DNA of 64,000 bases, from assembly GCF_018256155.1 (NCBI RefSeq), contig NZ_JAERLY010000005.1:62001-126000 (forward strand), in the 5' to 3' direction. The notes beneath the pieces were generated by a model that was given only the letters and a program-made list of their open reading frames with translations, did not search any database and was not told the origin of the DNA. Both the position numbers and the translations under genes were made by a program. Shown piece after piece: positions 36,114 to 44,846 of the stretch. This stretch comes from Gluconobacter sp. Dm-62. GTDB taxonomy: Bacteria > Pseudomonadota > Alphaproteobacteria > Acetobacterales > Acetobacteraceae. Numbering within the stretch: the first letter of the stretch is position 1; every line of letters begins with the position of its first letter.

Positions 36114-37763
36114 TTACATATTCGGGTAATTCGGGCCGTCCCCGCCCTGTGGCGGGGTCCAGACGATGTTCTGGGACGGATCCTTGATGTCGCAGGTCTT
36201 GCAGTGCACGCAGTTCTGGAAATTGATCTGAAAGCGCGGCTTGCCCGCATCTTCGACAATTTCGTAAACCCCGGCCGGGCAGTAACGCTGCGCCGGCTCG
36301 GCATAGACCGGCAGGTTCACCGTGATCGGAATATCAGCATTCCGAAGCTTCAGATGGCAGGGCTGACCTTCATGATGGTTGGTAAACGAAAACGCCACAT
36401 TGGTCGTCCGGTCAAAACTGAGCTTCCCATCCGGCTTCGGATAGTCAATCGGCGAAAAATCCGCTGCCTTCCCCGTCGCCGACGCATCGGTCTTATGATG
36501 ATGCAGGGTTCCAAACAAAGGCGCTCCCGTTACGGACGCCGTCCACATATCCAGACCGCCCAGCACAATCCCGCCCGCCAGTCCGAATTTTTCCCAGAGC
36601 GGCTTGACGTTCCGGACGGTCTTGAGATCGCTGGCAACCGGCCCTTCTCTCAGAGCAGTTTCATAAGCCGTGAGTTCATCGCCGCTCCGCTCCTCCCGGA
36701 TTGCCGCATGAGCAGCTTCGGCAGCGTGCATTCCCGAATAGATGGCATTATGGCTGCCCTTGATGCGCGGAACATTCACAAGTCCCGCGGAACAGCCCAG
36801 CAGCGCACCGCCGGGGAAAACGACTTTCGGGATGGATTGCCATCCCCCTTCCGAAATAGCGCGGGCGCCATAAGCAATCCGCTTTCCGCCTTCCAGCAGT
36901 CCAGCCATCAACGGATGATGCTTGAAACGCTGGAATTCCCGGTATGGGTCGAGATAGGGGTTTTCGTAGCTCAGATGCACGACAAACCCGACACAGACCT
37001 GATTGTTGTCCAGATGGTAAACGAACGCGCCACCACCGGCATTGCGCCCCAGAGGCCAGCCCATCGTGTGCACAACCGTGCCGGGTTTGTGCTTTGCCGG
37101 GTCCACCTCCCAGATTTCCTTGAGGCCAATCCCGAATTTCTGCGGGTCCTTACCGTCCGACAGACCGTAACGCTTCATAACCTGAAGCGCTAAAGATCCC
37201 CGCGCACCTTCGGCGATCAGCACATACTTTCCTGCCAGGATCATGCCGGGTTCGTAGTTCTCTCCCGGCGTGCCATCAGCGTTCCGCCCGAACTCGCCCG
37301 CGATCACGCCCCGGATTTCGCCTTTCCCGCCATACACAAGTTCACTGGCCGCCATACCGGGGAAAATCTCGACGCCCAGCCCTTCTGCTGTTTCGGCAAG
37401 CCAGCGGCAGACATTCCCCAGCGAGACGATGTAATTGCCGTGATTGTTCATGAAAGGCGGCATGAGCCAGTTGGGAAGACGTGTCTGGCCCTTCTCACCC
37501 AGAACATAGAAGCTGTCCGTCTCCACCGGCACGGTGATCGGCGCGTTCATCTCCCGCCACTCCGGCAGCAGGACGTTGAGCGCGCAGGGATCAATGATCG
37601 CGCCGGAGAGGATGTGGGCGCCAACCTCGGATCCCTTGTCCAGCACGACGACGGACAGGTCCGGGTCTAGCTGCTTGAGACGGATGGCAGCGGACAGGCC
37701 TGCGGGTCCAGCGCCGACGATGACGACGTCATAGTCCATGCTTTCGCGTTCAATCGCCGTCAT
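36114..37763 (-). CDS. etfD: Electron transfer flavoprotein-ubiquinone oxidoreductase
   Basis: This 549-residue membrane-associated flavoprotein passes electrons from ETF to ubiquinone. It has the FAD-binding VVIVGAGPAGLSAAIRL near residue 12 and a C-terminal 4Fe-4S ligand set: RYCPAGVYE, then CVHCKTCDIKDPSQNI. The final PPQGGDGPNYPNM is a family trademark. It begins 43 bp after etfA. ATG 37763 is supported by GGGAGAA seven bases upstream; the frame opens at 37784. It connects the acyl-CoA dehydrogenase of this operon to the respiratory chain, which in Gluconobacter ends in quinol oxidases. Confidence 0.95.
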   Translation of the reverse strand: MTAIERESMDYDVVIVGAGPAGLSAAIRLKQLDPDLSVVVLDKGSEVGAHILSGAIIDPCALNVLLPEWREMNAPITVPVETDSFYVLGEKGQTRLPNWLMPPFMNNHGNYIVSLGNVCRWLAETAEGLGVEIFPGMAASELVYGGKGEIRGVIAGEFGRNADGTPGENYEPGMILAGKYVLIAEGARGSLALQVMKRYGLSDGKDPQKFGIGLKEIWEVDPAKHKPGTVVHTMGWPLGRNAGGGAFVYHLDNNQVCVGFVVHLSYENPYLDPYREFQRFKHHPLMAGLLEGGKRIAYGARAISEGGWQSIPKVVFPGGALLGCSAGLVNVPRIKGSHNAIYSGMHAAEAAHAAIREERSGDELTAYETALREGPVASDLKTVRNVKPLWEKFGLAGGIVLGGLDMWTASVTGAPLFGTLHHHKTDASATGKAADFSPIDYPKPDGKLSFDRTTNVAFSFTNHHEGQPCHLKLRNADIPITVNLPVYAEPAQRYCPAGVYEIVEDAGKPRFQINFQNCVHCKTCDIKDPSQNIVWTPPQGGDGPNYPNM

Positions 37764-37806
37764 GACTTTTCTCCCTGTCCGCACGTGATACCGAGGCTGC
37801 GCATGA

Positions 37807-38733
37807 TCAGATCTTTGCTGTCAGTTCGGGCAGGATGGTGAACAGGTCCCCAACCAGCCCGTAATCGGCAACCTGAAAAATCGGGGCATCCTCGTCCTTG
37901 TTGATCGCAACAATCACGCGGGAGTCCTTCATGCCCGCGAGATGCTGGATGGCGCCCGAGATGCCGACCGCGATATAAAGGTCCGGCGCCACGACTTTGC
38001 CGGTCTGCCCGACCTGCCAGTCATTGGGCGCATAGCCCGCATCGACCGCCGCGCGGCTTGCGCCGACCGCAGCGCCAAGCTTGTCCGCAAGAGTGGTAAT
38101 GGCGTCGAAGTTTTCCTTCGACCCGAGGCCACGTCCACCAGAGACGATAATCTTGGCGGATGTCAGGTCCGGGCGTTCGGATGCGACCGTCTTGTCCTCG
38201 ACCCACTGTGACAGGCCGGGATCAGCCGGAACGCTGGCGGCTTCGACGGAGGCACTCCCGCCGCCCTGTGCAGCCGTGAACGCCGCTGTGCGGACCGTGA
38301 AGACCTTGACGGGATCGGATGAACGGATCGTCTGGATCGCATTGCCCGCGTAGATCGGACGCTCGAAAGTGTCCGCGTCCTGAACGGCTGTCACTTCAGA
38401 CAGGACCATGACGTTCAGGAGTGCTGCGGCACGCGGCAGCACGTTCTTGGAAAATGCCGTCGCACCCGCTGCGATGTGGCTGTAGTCTTTGGCCAGCGAA
38501 ACGATGAGCGCGCTGACGGGCTCGGCAAGGCCATGCGCCAGAGACGCATCATCCGCCACGAGCACCTTCGACACACCCGCCAGTTTCGCCGCCTCGTCGG
38601 CCGCTGCCGCGCAGTTCTCGCCCGTGACGAGAAAATGCACATCGCCCAGCGTGGCAACCGCTGTCAGGGCCTTGGCGACCGTATCCGTCCCAAGACGCCC
38701 CTCATTGACTTCGGCAAGTAGCAGAACAGACAT
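37807..38733 (-). CDS. etfA: Electron transfer flavoprotein alpha subunit
   Basis: This 308-residue subunit carries FAD in the C-terminal domain: [13 protein letters not shown] near 195, [13 protein letters not shown] near 220, [20 protein letters not shown] near 240, and [19 protein letters not shown] at the end. With EtfB it accepts electrons from acyl-CoA dehydrogenases. Its ATG shares one base with the etfB stop (TGATG at 38733), indicating tight coupling. Confidence 0.95.
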   Translation of the reverse strand: MSVLLLAEVNEGRLGTDTVAKALTAVATLGDVHFLVTGENCAAAADEAAKLAGVSKVLVADDASLAHGLAEPVSALIVSLAKDYSHIAAGATAFSKNVLPRAAALLNVMVLSEVTAVQDADTFERPIYAGNAIQTIRSSDPVKVFTVRTAAFTAAQGGGSASVEAASVPADPGLSQWVEDKTVASERPDLTSAKIIVSGGRGLGSKENFDAITTLADKLGAAVGASRAAVDAGYAPNDWQVGQTGKVVAPDLYIAVGISGAIQHLAGMKDSRVIVAINKDEDAPIFQVADYGLVGDLFTILPELTAKI

Positions 38734-39494
38734 CAGAGGACTCCTGCTTCATTCTTCAGTTTGGACACCAGCTCATCGACAGACCCGACCTTCACCCCGG
38801 CCTGACGCTGCGGTGGCTCAACTGTCTTCAGAACAGTCAGACGCGGGCGAACCGCGACGCCGAGAGTGTCGAGCGACACCTCTTCAAGCGGCTTTTTCTT
38901 GGCCTTCATGATGTTGGGCAGCGCCACATAGCGAGGCTCGTTGAGACGCAGATCCGTTGTCACAACGGCGGGAAGATTCAGCCTGATGGTCTGAAGACCA
39001 CCATCGACCTCACGCGTCACGAGTGCAGACCCGTCCTCAACCGTCAGGGCCGAAGCAAATGTGCCCTGCCCCCAGCCCAGCAGAGCGGCGAGCATCTGGC
39101 CGGTCGCGTTCATATCGTTGTCGATGGCCTGCTTACCCGCGATCACCAGGCCCGGCTGTTCGTTCGCGACAACCCTGCTCAGGATCTGCGCCACTGCGAG
39201 CGGCTCCAGATCCATATTCACGTCATCCGTTGCTGTGACGAGAATGGCGCGGTCCGCTCCCATCGCAAGAGCAGTCCGCAGCGTATCCTTCGCCTGCGCA
39301 ACCCCGATGGAGACGACGACCACTTCTGTCGCCACACCTTTTTCCTTGAGACGAATGGCCTCTTCGACCGCGATTTCGTCAAAGGGGTTCATGGACATCT
39401 TGACGTTCGCCAGATCGACGCCAGACCCATCCGGCCGGACGCGGATGCGGACGTTATAGTCGACGACCCGTTTCACAGGGACGAGGATCTTCAT
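38733..39494 (-). CDS. etfB: Electron transfer flavoprotein beta subunit
   Basis: This 253-residue subunit starts [18 protein letters not shown], the classic EtfB start, with [20 protein letters not shown] near 40 and [16 protein letters not shown] near 195. It binds AMP and docks to dehydrogenases. The frame opens at 39572, but ATG 39494 matches the family. It lies 14 bp after the TIM-barrel gene in the same operon, which starts with an acyl-CoA dehydrogenase. Confidence 0.95.
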   Translation of the reverse strand: MKILVPVKRVVDYNVRIRVRPDGSGVDLANVKMSMNPFDEIAVEEAIRLKEKGVATEVVVVSIGVAQAKDTLRTALAMGADRAILVTATDDVNMDLEPLAVAQILSRVVANEQPGLVIAGKQAIDNDMNATGQMLAALLGWGQGTFASALTVEDGSALVTREVDGGLQTIRLNLPAVVTTDLRLNEPRYVALPNIMKAKKKPLEEVSLDTLGVAVRPRLTVLKTVEPPQRQAGVKVGSVDELVSKLKNEAGVL

Positions 39495-39508
39495 GATACT
39501 CTCCGTTC

Positions 39509-40366
39509 TCAGCAGATATCGCGGAAGCGCTGTATCATCACATCCAGCACTTCGGCCGGATCGCGCTTCCACCAGTTGTTTGCAGAAAAAATCTCGACTT
39601 CGCAGAACCCGTCATATCCCGCGCGCTCCACCCCCGCGCGCAGACCTCTCAGATCTGCCACGCCGTCCCCCATCATTCCGCGATCCAGCAGAAAATCCGT
39701 CGTGGGAACCAGCCAGTCACACAGATGGAACCCCATGATGCGCGTCCCTGCCCGTTCAAGCTGGCGGGGAAGATCGGTGTCCCACCACACGTGATAGACA
39801 TCGACCGCCACACCCAGCGTGTCGGAATTGAGAACGTCGCAGATATCCAGGGCATCACGCAGCGTCGGCAGGCAGGACCGATCCCCGCCATACATCGGAT
39901 GCAACGGCTCCAGAGCCAGCTTGACGTCCCGTTCGGACGCATAATCCAGCACCGCAGAGAGACGATCCGTGACAATATCGAGGCTCTCCCTGACGCCTTT
40001 GGTGCCGGGTTCAACGCCGCCCACGACGATGGTCAGGATCTTTCCTCCCAGATCAGCGGTCTCGTCGATGGAACGATGGAAATCATCCACGACCGCCTGC
40101 CGTCCGTGTGGTGCCAGAGGCCCCACGAGAAACGGTGAACGGCACAGCCCCACGACCTCCACTCCGGCCCGCCGGGCGTACTGCCCGATGGCCGAAGCCC
40201 GGCCCTGAAGTTCCGGACGCCAGAAAACGATGCCGCCGATGCCACGCTCGGCGCAGGCGTCGATCATCCGTTCAGCGGACCATCCAGCCCCTGCCCCCGG
40301 CATATTATGGCCAAGGGTCGCGGTATTCAGGGCCAGCGCGGAATGATCATGGGTGAAGTCGCGCAT
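39509..40366 (-). CDS. Sugar phosphate isomerase/epimerase-type TIM barrel protein
   Basis: This 285-residue protein has the AP-endonuclease-2/xylose-isomerase-like TIM barrel: [13 protein letters not shown] near residue 12, [12 protein letters not shown] near 150 with the metal-binding Glu, [12 protein letters not shown] near 187, and [14 protein letters not shown] near 255. It likely binds a divalent metal and rearranges a sugar, sugar acid or cyclitol. It overlaps the DUF993 gene by one base (TGATG), and DUF993 with such barrels recurs in sugar catabolic clusters. Substrate unknown. Confidence 0.8.
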   Translation of the reverse strand: MRDFTHDHSALALNTATLGHNMPGAGAGWSAERMIDACAERGIGGIVFWRPELQGRASAIGQYARRAGVEVVGLCRSPFLVGPLAPHGRQAVVDDFHRSIDETADLGGKILTIVVGGVEPGTKGVRESLDIVTDRLSAVLDYASERDVKLALEPLHPMYGGDRSCLPTLRDALDICDVLNSDTLGVAVDVYHVWWDTDLPRQLERAGTRIMGFHLCDWLVPTTDFLLDRGMMGDGVADLRGLRAGVERAGYDGFCEVEIFSANNWWKRDPAEVLDVMIQRFRDIC

Positions 40367-41517
40367 CAGTCAGCCCCATAGAGCGACAGAAGCGAATTCA
40401 TGCGGCGGACGGCCAGTTCCGGATTACGGAGCAGGCCGCAGCCATCCGCCAGCCGGAAGATCTCCGTGAAATACGGCAGCGGCCGCATGGACTGCGCACC
40501 GCCCAGCATGATGAAGTGATCCTGAAAGCCGTTCAGCCAAGCCAGGAACACGACGCCCGTTTTGTAATACTGGGTCGGAGCCTTGAAGATCACCCGGGCC
40601 AGCGGAACCGTGGGATCCAGCGCCGCGCGGAAGGCGGCCTTGTCGCCTTCGCCGAGTTTGCTCACCGCATAGGCGGCCAGCGGCGCCAGCGGATCGAACA
40701 CGCCCAGAAGCGCGTGGCTGAAACCCTGCTCGTCGCCTTCGATCAGTTCCGGATAATTGAAGTCATCCCCGGTATACATTTTCACGCCTGCCGGAAGCAG
40801 ACGGCGCATCCGGATTTCCTTGTCCTTGTCCAGAAGGGAAATCTTGATGCCGTCGACCTTGGAGACGTTCTGCCCGATCATCTCAAGTACGGTTTGCAGA
40901 GCCTCGTCGAAGCTGTTCGTGCCCCAGTATCCGGCCAAAGCGGGATCAAACGCCTCACCCAGCCAGTGCAGGACGACTGGCTCGTCACAGGCTGAAAGAA
41001 CTTCGCGGTAGACGCGCAGATAATCCGCCGGTCCCTTCGCGACCCGGACCAGCGCCCGGCTCGCCATCAGGATGATCCGGCCACCAACCGCCTGAATGGC
41101 TTCGACCTGTTCCAGATAGGCTCGGATGACCGCATCCACATCCCGCACGCCTGCCGGGTCCAGATGATCGGTGCCACAGCCATTGACGACATCGGCATCC
41201 GGCAGTTCCGCCTTCGTGCGGCGGATCAGTTCCAGCGCCATCGGCCAGTCCAGACCCATGCCACGCTGGGCCGTGTCCATCGCTTCGGCGATACCGAGCC
41301 CAAGATCCGCAAGGTGGCGGCGGAACGCCATCGTCTTGTCCCAGTCGATGGTACCGGGGCCGGACGGCGCGCTACCCGTATAGGGATTGGCGACGACATG
41401 GGCCGCCGAATAGACGATGCGGGCGGGATTGCGCCCCAGCACACCTGTCGGTGCGGGGGTTCCGATCAGGTGATAGTCCGTCTTCCGGCCGGTTTCATCG
41501 GGAAGAATGATTTTCAT
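40366..41517 (-). CDS. DUF993 protein (dihydrodipicolinate synthase-like aldolase fold)
   Basis: This 383-residue protein matches DUF993, a poorly characterised family with a DapA-like TIM barrel. Visible features include CGTDHLDPAGVRDVDAV near 114, RIILMASRALVRVAKGP near 147, GDDFNYPELIEGD near 250, and a plausible Schiff-base Lys in DGIKISLLDKDKE near 225; the catalytic residue is inference. Members often sit with isomerases and dehydrogenases in sugar or sugar-acid catabolic operons. Here it lies 8 bp after an SDR and overlaps a TIM-barrel gene. An aldolase-like cleavage of a keto acid is plausible. Confidence 0.75.
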   Translation of the reverse strand: MKIILPDETGRKTDYHLIGTPAPTGVLGRNPARIVYSAAHVVANPYTGSAPSGPGTIDWDKTMAFRRHLADLGLGIAEAMDTAQRGMGLDWPMALELIRRTKAELPDADVVNGCGTDHLDPAGVRDVDAVIRAYLEQVEAIQAVGGRIILMASRALVRVAKGPADYLRVYREVLSACDEPVVLHWLGEAFDPALAGYWGTNSFDEALQTVLEMIGQNVSKVDGIKISLLDKDKEIRMRRLLPAGVKMYTGDDFNYPELIEGDEQGFSHALLGVFDPLAPLAAYAVSKLGEGDKAAFRAALDPTVPLARVIFKAPTQYYKTGVVFLAWLNGFQDHFIMLGGAQSMRPLPYFTEIFRLADGCGLLRNPELAVRRMNSLLSLYGAD

Positions 41518-41525
41518 GACCGTTC

Positions 41526-42293
41526 TCAGAAACGCGGCACAAGCATTCCGGCATCCGCCGAAATCACCTGGCCTGTGGTGTAGGGAAGTCCGCCCGAAGC
41601 GAGGGTTGCGATGATGCCGCCCATGTCCTCGGGCTCGCCGACGCGCGGCAGCAGGGTCAGTCCGTCCACAGCACGCTGGCGGTAGTGCTCGATCACGGCC
41701 GCTGTCATGTCGGTCGCGATCAGACCGGGCTGGACGTCATAGACCGCGATGTTTTCCGGTCCGAGCCGGACGGCCAGAGCCTTGGACACCATCGCCGCAG
41801 CCGCCTTGGACGCGCAGTATTCAGAGCGCTGGACCGCTACGGCCGTGGCGTTGGAGGACGTTACATTCACGATGGAATGAAACACCCCCTCGGGCCGCGG
41901 ACGGGACAGAAGCAGCTTCGCAAAAGCCTGCGAGAGAAAGAACAACGCCTTGGTATTTACCGTCAGGCACCGGTCCCAGCTTGCCTCGCTCACATCCAGC
42001 AGGTCACCGCGCTGGAGAACGCCGACACCCGCATTGTTCACGAGCGTTGTCAGCGGCCCGAGCTTGGCCTCAACCTGCGCCAGCCGCTCCGCATGGACAG
42101 ACAGATCCGTGATGTCGAACGGGAGCGCCATGACGGACGCGCCAGTTTCAGACAGACGGCTGACGGCGGAACGCAGTTCCTCGTCATCAAACGGTCCATT
42201 GACCGCTAAAGCGAAGCCCCGTTTCGCCAGAGCCTGCGCCGTCGCGAAACCGATACCCCGTGAGGAACCGGTGACGAGAGCGACCTGTTTCAT
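41526..42293 (-). CDS. SDR-family dehydrogenase (3-oxoacyl reductase-like)
   Basis: This 255-residue short-chain dehydrogenase has TGSSRGIGFATAQAL near residue 8, NNAGVGVLQRGD near 88, TSSNAT with a Ser, and YCASKAA with the catalytic Tyr and Lys. The start overlaps the acyl-CoA dehydrogenase stop by 4 bp, so they are translated together. It may act on a hydroxyacyl or sugar intermediate between the dehydrogenase and the DUF993 protein. The exact substrate is unknown. The C-terminus (GMLVPRF) is standard. Confidence 0.82.
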   Translation of the reverse strand: MKQVALVTGSSRGIGFATAQALAKRGFALAVNGPFDDEELRSAVSRLSETGASVMALPFDITDLSVHAERLAQVEAKLGPLTTLVNNAGVGVLQRGDLLDVSEASWDRCLTVNTKALFFLSQAFAKLLLSRPRPEGVFHSIVNVTSSNATAVAVQRSEYCASKAAAAMVSKALAVRLGPENIAVYDVQPGLIATDMTAAVIEHYRQRAVDGLTLLPRVGEPEDMGGIIATLASGGLPYTTGQVISADAGMLVPRF

Positions 42294-43432
42294 GCCCGTG
42301 CGCCTTTACGGAGCAGTTCACGCGCGATGATCATGCGCTGGATCTGGTTTGTGCCTTCATAGATCTGGGTGATCTTGGCATCACGGTACAGACGCTCGAC
42401 CTCGAAGCCACGGATATAGCCCGAGCCACCGAAAACCTGCACGGCATCGGCCGTCCGCGCCACCGCCATGTCACCGGCAAAGCACTTGGCCATGGAGCAC
42501 GCGCGCGTCGCATCCTGCCCACGATCGATCTTCGTGGCCGCTGAATGGACCAGAAGCCGTGCGGCCTCAATGTCCTTGGCCATGTCGGCCAGAAGCCACT
42601 GCACGCCCTGAAATTCGGAGATGTGCTTGCCGAACTGCTTGCGCGTTCCGGCATAATCCACGGCCGCTTCAAGCCCGGCCTGAGCAATCCCGACGGCCAG
42701 TGACGCAATCCCCACGCGCCCCTTGTCGAGCACGCTCATCATCATGTGGAAGCCACGGTTCATCTCGCCCAGCAACGCATCACTGCCCAGACGGACATCC
42801 GAGAAATCGAGCGCGCCGACCTGGCTCGCCCGCTGGCCCATCTTGTGTTCCTTGGGGCCGCGCTCGACGCCCTTGGCATGCAGATCCACGATGAAAATGG
42901 ACATACCGCGGTTGCCCGCTTCCTTGTCGGTCCGCGCCAGGACAAAGCCCGTATCGGCGACCGGCGCGTTATGGATCCAGATCTTGCCGCCGTTGAGGAC
43001 CCAGCCGTCGCCATCGCGCACGGCGGTCGTACGGATACCGGAGACGTCCGTACCAGCCTCGGGCTCCGTGATACAGTAGGCGACCTTGCGCTTCATGGAG
43101 AGGATGTCGGGCAGCATTTTCTGCTGCTCCGGCGTTCCGTGACGGACCAGAAGCGTGGAGATCAGCTCCACCAGACCGCACTGGTCGGCCACGCTGGCAT
43201 AGCCACGGGAGAGTTCTTCCATCACGACCGCATAGGTCAGCGTATCGAAGCCCGGTCCGCCGAGTTCTTCGGGCACAGCAATGCCGAACAGGCCCAGCTT
43301 GCCCATTTCTTCATAAATTTCTGCTGGGAAGCGCTCTTCGCGGTCCAGCGCCTCTGCGGCGGGACGGATGACGTTATCCACGAAAGACCGTGTCGTTTCG
43401 CGGACTTCTTCCTGCATTTCGTTCAGAAACAT
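42290..43432 (-). CDS. Acyl-CoA dehydrogenase family flavoenzyme
   Basis: This 380-residue enzyme has ACAD motifs: CITEPEAGTDVSGIRTTA near 125, WIHNAPVADTG near 157, RKQFGKHISEFQGVQWLLAD near 265, and QIYEGTNQIQRMIIARELL at the end, with Glu of YEGT as the likely catalytic base. It dehydrogenates an acyl-CoA and hands electrons to ETF, encoded in the same transcription unit. The ATG at 43432 is preferred over 43444. An operator-like palindrome (43448-43469) lies just upstream. Gluconobacter is not known for fatty-acid oxidation, so a short-chain or hydroxylated acyl-CoA is possible. Confidence 0.9.
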   Translation of the reverse strand: MFLNEMQEEVRETTRSFVDNVIRPAAEALDREERFPAEIYEEMGKLGLFGIAVPEELGGPGFDTLTYAVVMEELSRGYASVADQCGLVELISTLLVRHGTPEQQKMLPDILSMKRKVAYCITEPEAGTDVSGIRTTAVRDGDGWVLNGGKIWIHNAPVADTGFVLARTDKEAGNRGMSIFIVDLHAKGVERGPKEHKMGQRASQVGALDFSDVRLGSDALLGEMNRGFHMMMSVLDKGRVGIASLAVGIAQAGLEAAVDYAGTRKQFGKHISEFQGVQWLLADMAKDIEAARLLVHSAATKIDRGQDATRACSMAKCFAGDMAVARTADAVQVFGGSGYIRGFEVERLYRDAKITQIYEGTNQIQRMIIARELLRKGARA

Positions 43433-43447
43433 AGCCGACTCCACATA

Positions 43448-43469
43448 AGTAACTAACTAGATGGTTACT
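43448..43469. promoter_or_regulatory. Operator-like palindrome A (ACAD operon)
   Basis: The left half AGTAACTAACTAG (43448-43460) is followed by a near-symmetric right half ending GTTACT (43464-43469). The outer arms AGTAAC and GTTACT pair exactly. The same 13-mer occurs in reverse at 46442-46454 before the CoA-transferase gene. It lies 16 bp before the acyl-CoA dehydrogenase start, suited to a TetR-type repressor. Confidence 0.65.
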
Positions 43470-43543
43470 ATTGAAAATTGTTAAAGACTACGGCTTTCGC
43501 CACACTCACCGATCAATCATTATTGAAGCTTTCCGAGCCGGTC

Positions 43544-44806
43544 CTAGCGAACCAGTACGGCTCTGAAATCATTGACGTTTGTCCCGGTCGGACCCGGCAC
43601 AAACAGGTCTCCCAGCGCCTCGAACGCGGTATAGGCGTCGTTCTCCATCAGGATATCCGTGGGGTTGAACCCCTGCTCCCGCAGGCGTTCCATGCTGACG
43701 CCATCCGCGAACGCCCCAGCGTTGTCTTCGGAACCGTCAATCCCATCGGTATCCGCCGCCAGAGCCGAGAACGGCAGCCCTTCCGCCGCCAGCGCAAAGG
43801 CCAGCAGGAACTCGGTATTGCGACCACCCCGACCACCCTGCCCGCGTATGGTGACGGTGGTCTCTCCGCCCGAGAGAATGACGACAGGGCGCCGGAAAGG
43901 CCGCCCCCGCAGAATGACTTCCCGTACCAGAGCGGCATGCACCTTGGCGACGTCCCGGGATTCCCCTTCGATCGCGTCCGACAGGATCACGGGATAAATC
44001 CCCGCCTGCCGCACCTTTTCCGCCGCAGCTTCCAGCGACAGATGTGCGGAGGCGATCACGTGCACCTCGTTTCTGCTGAAAATCGGATCGGTCGCGAGCG
44101 GAGCACGCCCTTCTTCCCCATCCAGCCAGGATTGGATCTTTTCGGGCAGACGCAGCTTCCACGTCTTTGCCAGACGACGGGCATCTTCCCGCGTCCCCAG
44201 ATCAGGCACGGTTGGCCCGGAAGCCACCTGTGCGGGATCGTCAAACGGAACATCCGACACCACGAGAGACACGACTTTCGCCGGTGCCGCAGCCGCGGCA
44301 AGCCGGCCGCCCTTGATGCCCGAGACCTGCTTACGGATGCTGTTCATGACGGAAATCGGCGCACCGGATGCGAGCAGGACGCGATTCAATTCGGCCTCGT
44401 CCTCAAGCGTCATGCCCGGCGGCGGGGATGGCAGAAGAGCCGACCCGCCACCACAGATGAGAGCCACGACGAGATCGTCCGGTCCCAGCCCCTTCACCGC
44501 CTCGAAAAGCGCCTCCGTGGCTTTCAGGCCGGCTTCGTCCGGCACCGGATGCGAGGCTTGCAAAACGCGGATGGATTGCGTCGGGCAGACATTGCCGTAA
44601 CGCGTGACCACCACGCCGCTGAGTGGTCCTTTCCAGACGCGCTCGAAAGCCGCGGCCAGCTGGGCCGCGCCTTTTCCCGCGCCAACCACAACCGTCCGTC
44701 CCTTCGGGGGCTCGGGCAGATGTGCCGCCAGGATCTGCTCCGGTTCGGCCGCGCCAACGGCGGCGTCGAAGAGTCCTGTCAGAAACATGCGGTCCTGAAG
44801 CATCAT
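43544..44806 (-). CDS. ttuD: Glycerate 2-kinase (TtuD/MOFRL family)
   Basis: This 420-residue kinase phosphorylates D-glycerate to 2-phosphoglycerate. It has VVVGAGKGAAQLAAAFE near residue 40, CGGGSALLPSPPPGMTLE near 120, MNSIRKQVSGIKGGRLA near 155, and the C-terminal MOFRL domain with GGETTVTIRGQGGRGGRN near 305. The frame opens at 44872; ATG 44806 has AGGA seven bases upstream. It follows the CoA-transferase gene 40 bp later, so the operon probably produces glycerate from a sugar-derived acid. Confidence 0.92.
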   Translation of the reverse strand: MMLQDRMFLTGLFDAAVGAAEPEQILAAHLPEPPKGRTVVVGAGKGAAQLAAAFERVWKGPLSGVVVTRYGNVCPTQSIRVLQASHPVPDEAGLKATEALFEAVKGLGPDDLVVALICGGGSALLPSPPPGMTLEDEAELNRVLLASGAPISVMNSIRKQVSGIKGGRLAAAAAPAKVVSLVVSDVPFDDPAQVASGPTVPDLGTREDARRLAKTWKLRLPEKIQSWLDGEEGRAPLATDPIFSRNEVHVIASAHLSLEAAAEKVRQAGIYPVILSDAIEGESRDVAKVHAALVREVILRGRPFRRPVVILSGGETTVTIRGQGGRGGRNTEFLLAFALAAEGLPFSALAADTDGIDGSEDNAGAFADGVSMERLREQGFNPTDILMENDAYTAFEALGDLFVPGPTGTNVNDFRAVLVR

Positions 44807-44846
44807 GGTCAGTTCCTGTCTGTCCGTCTGGCGCGAGGGGTGAAGG

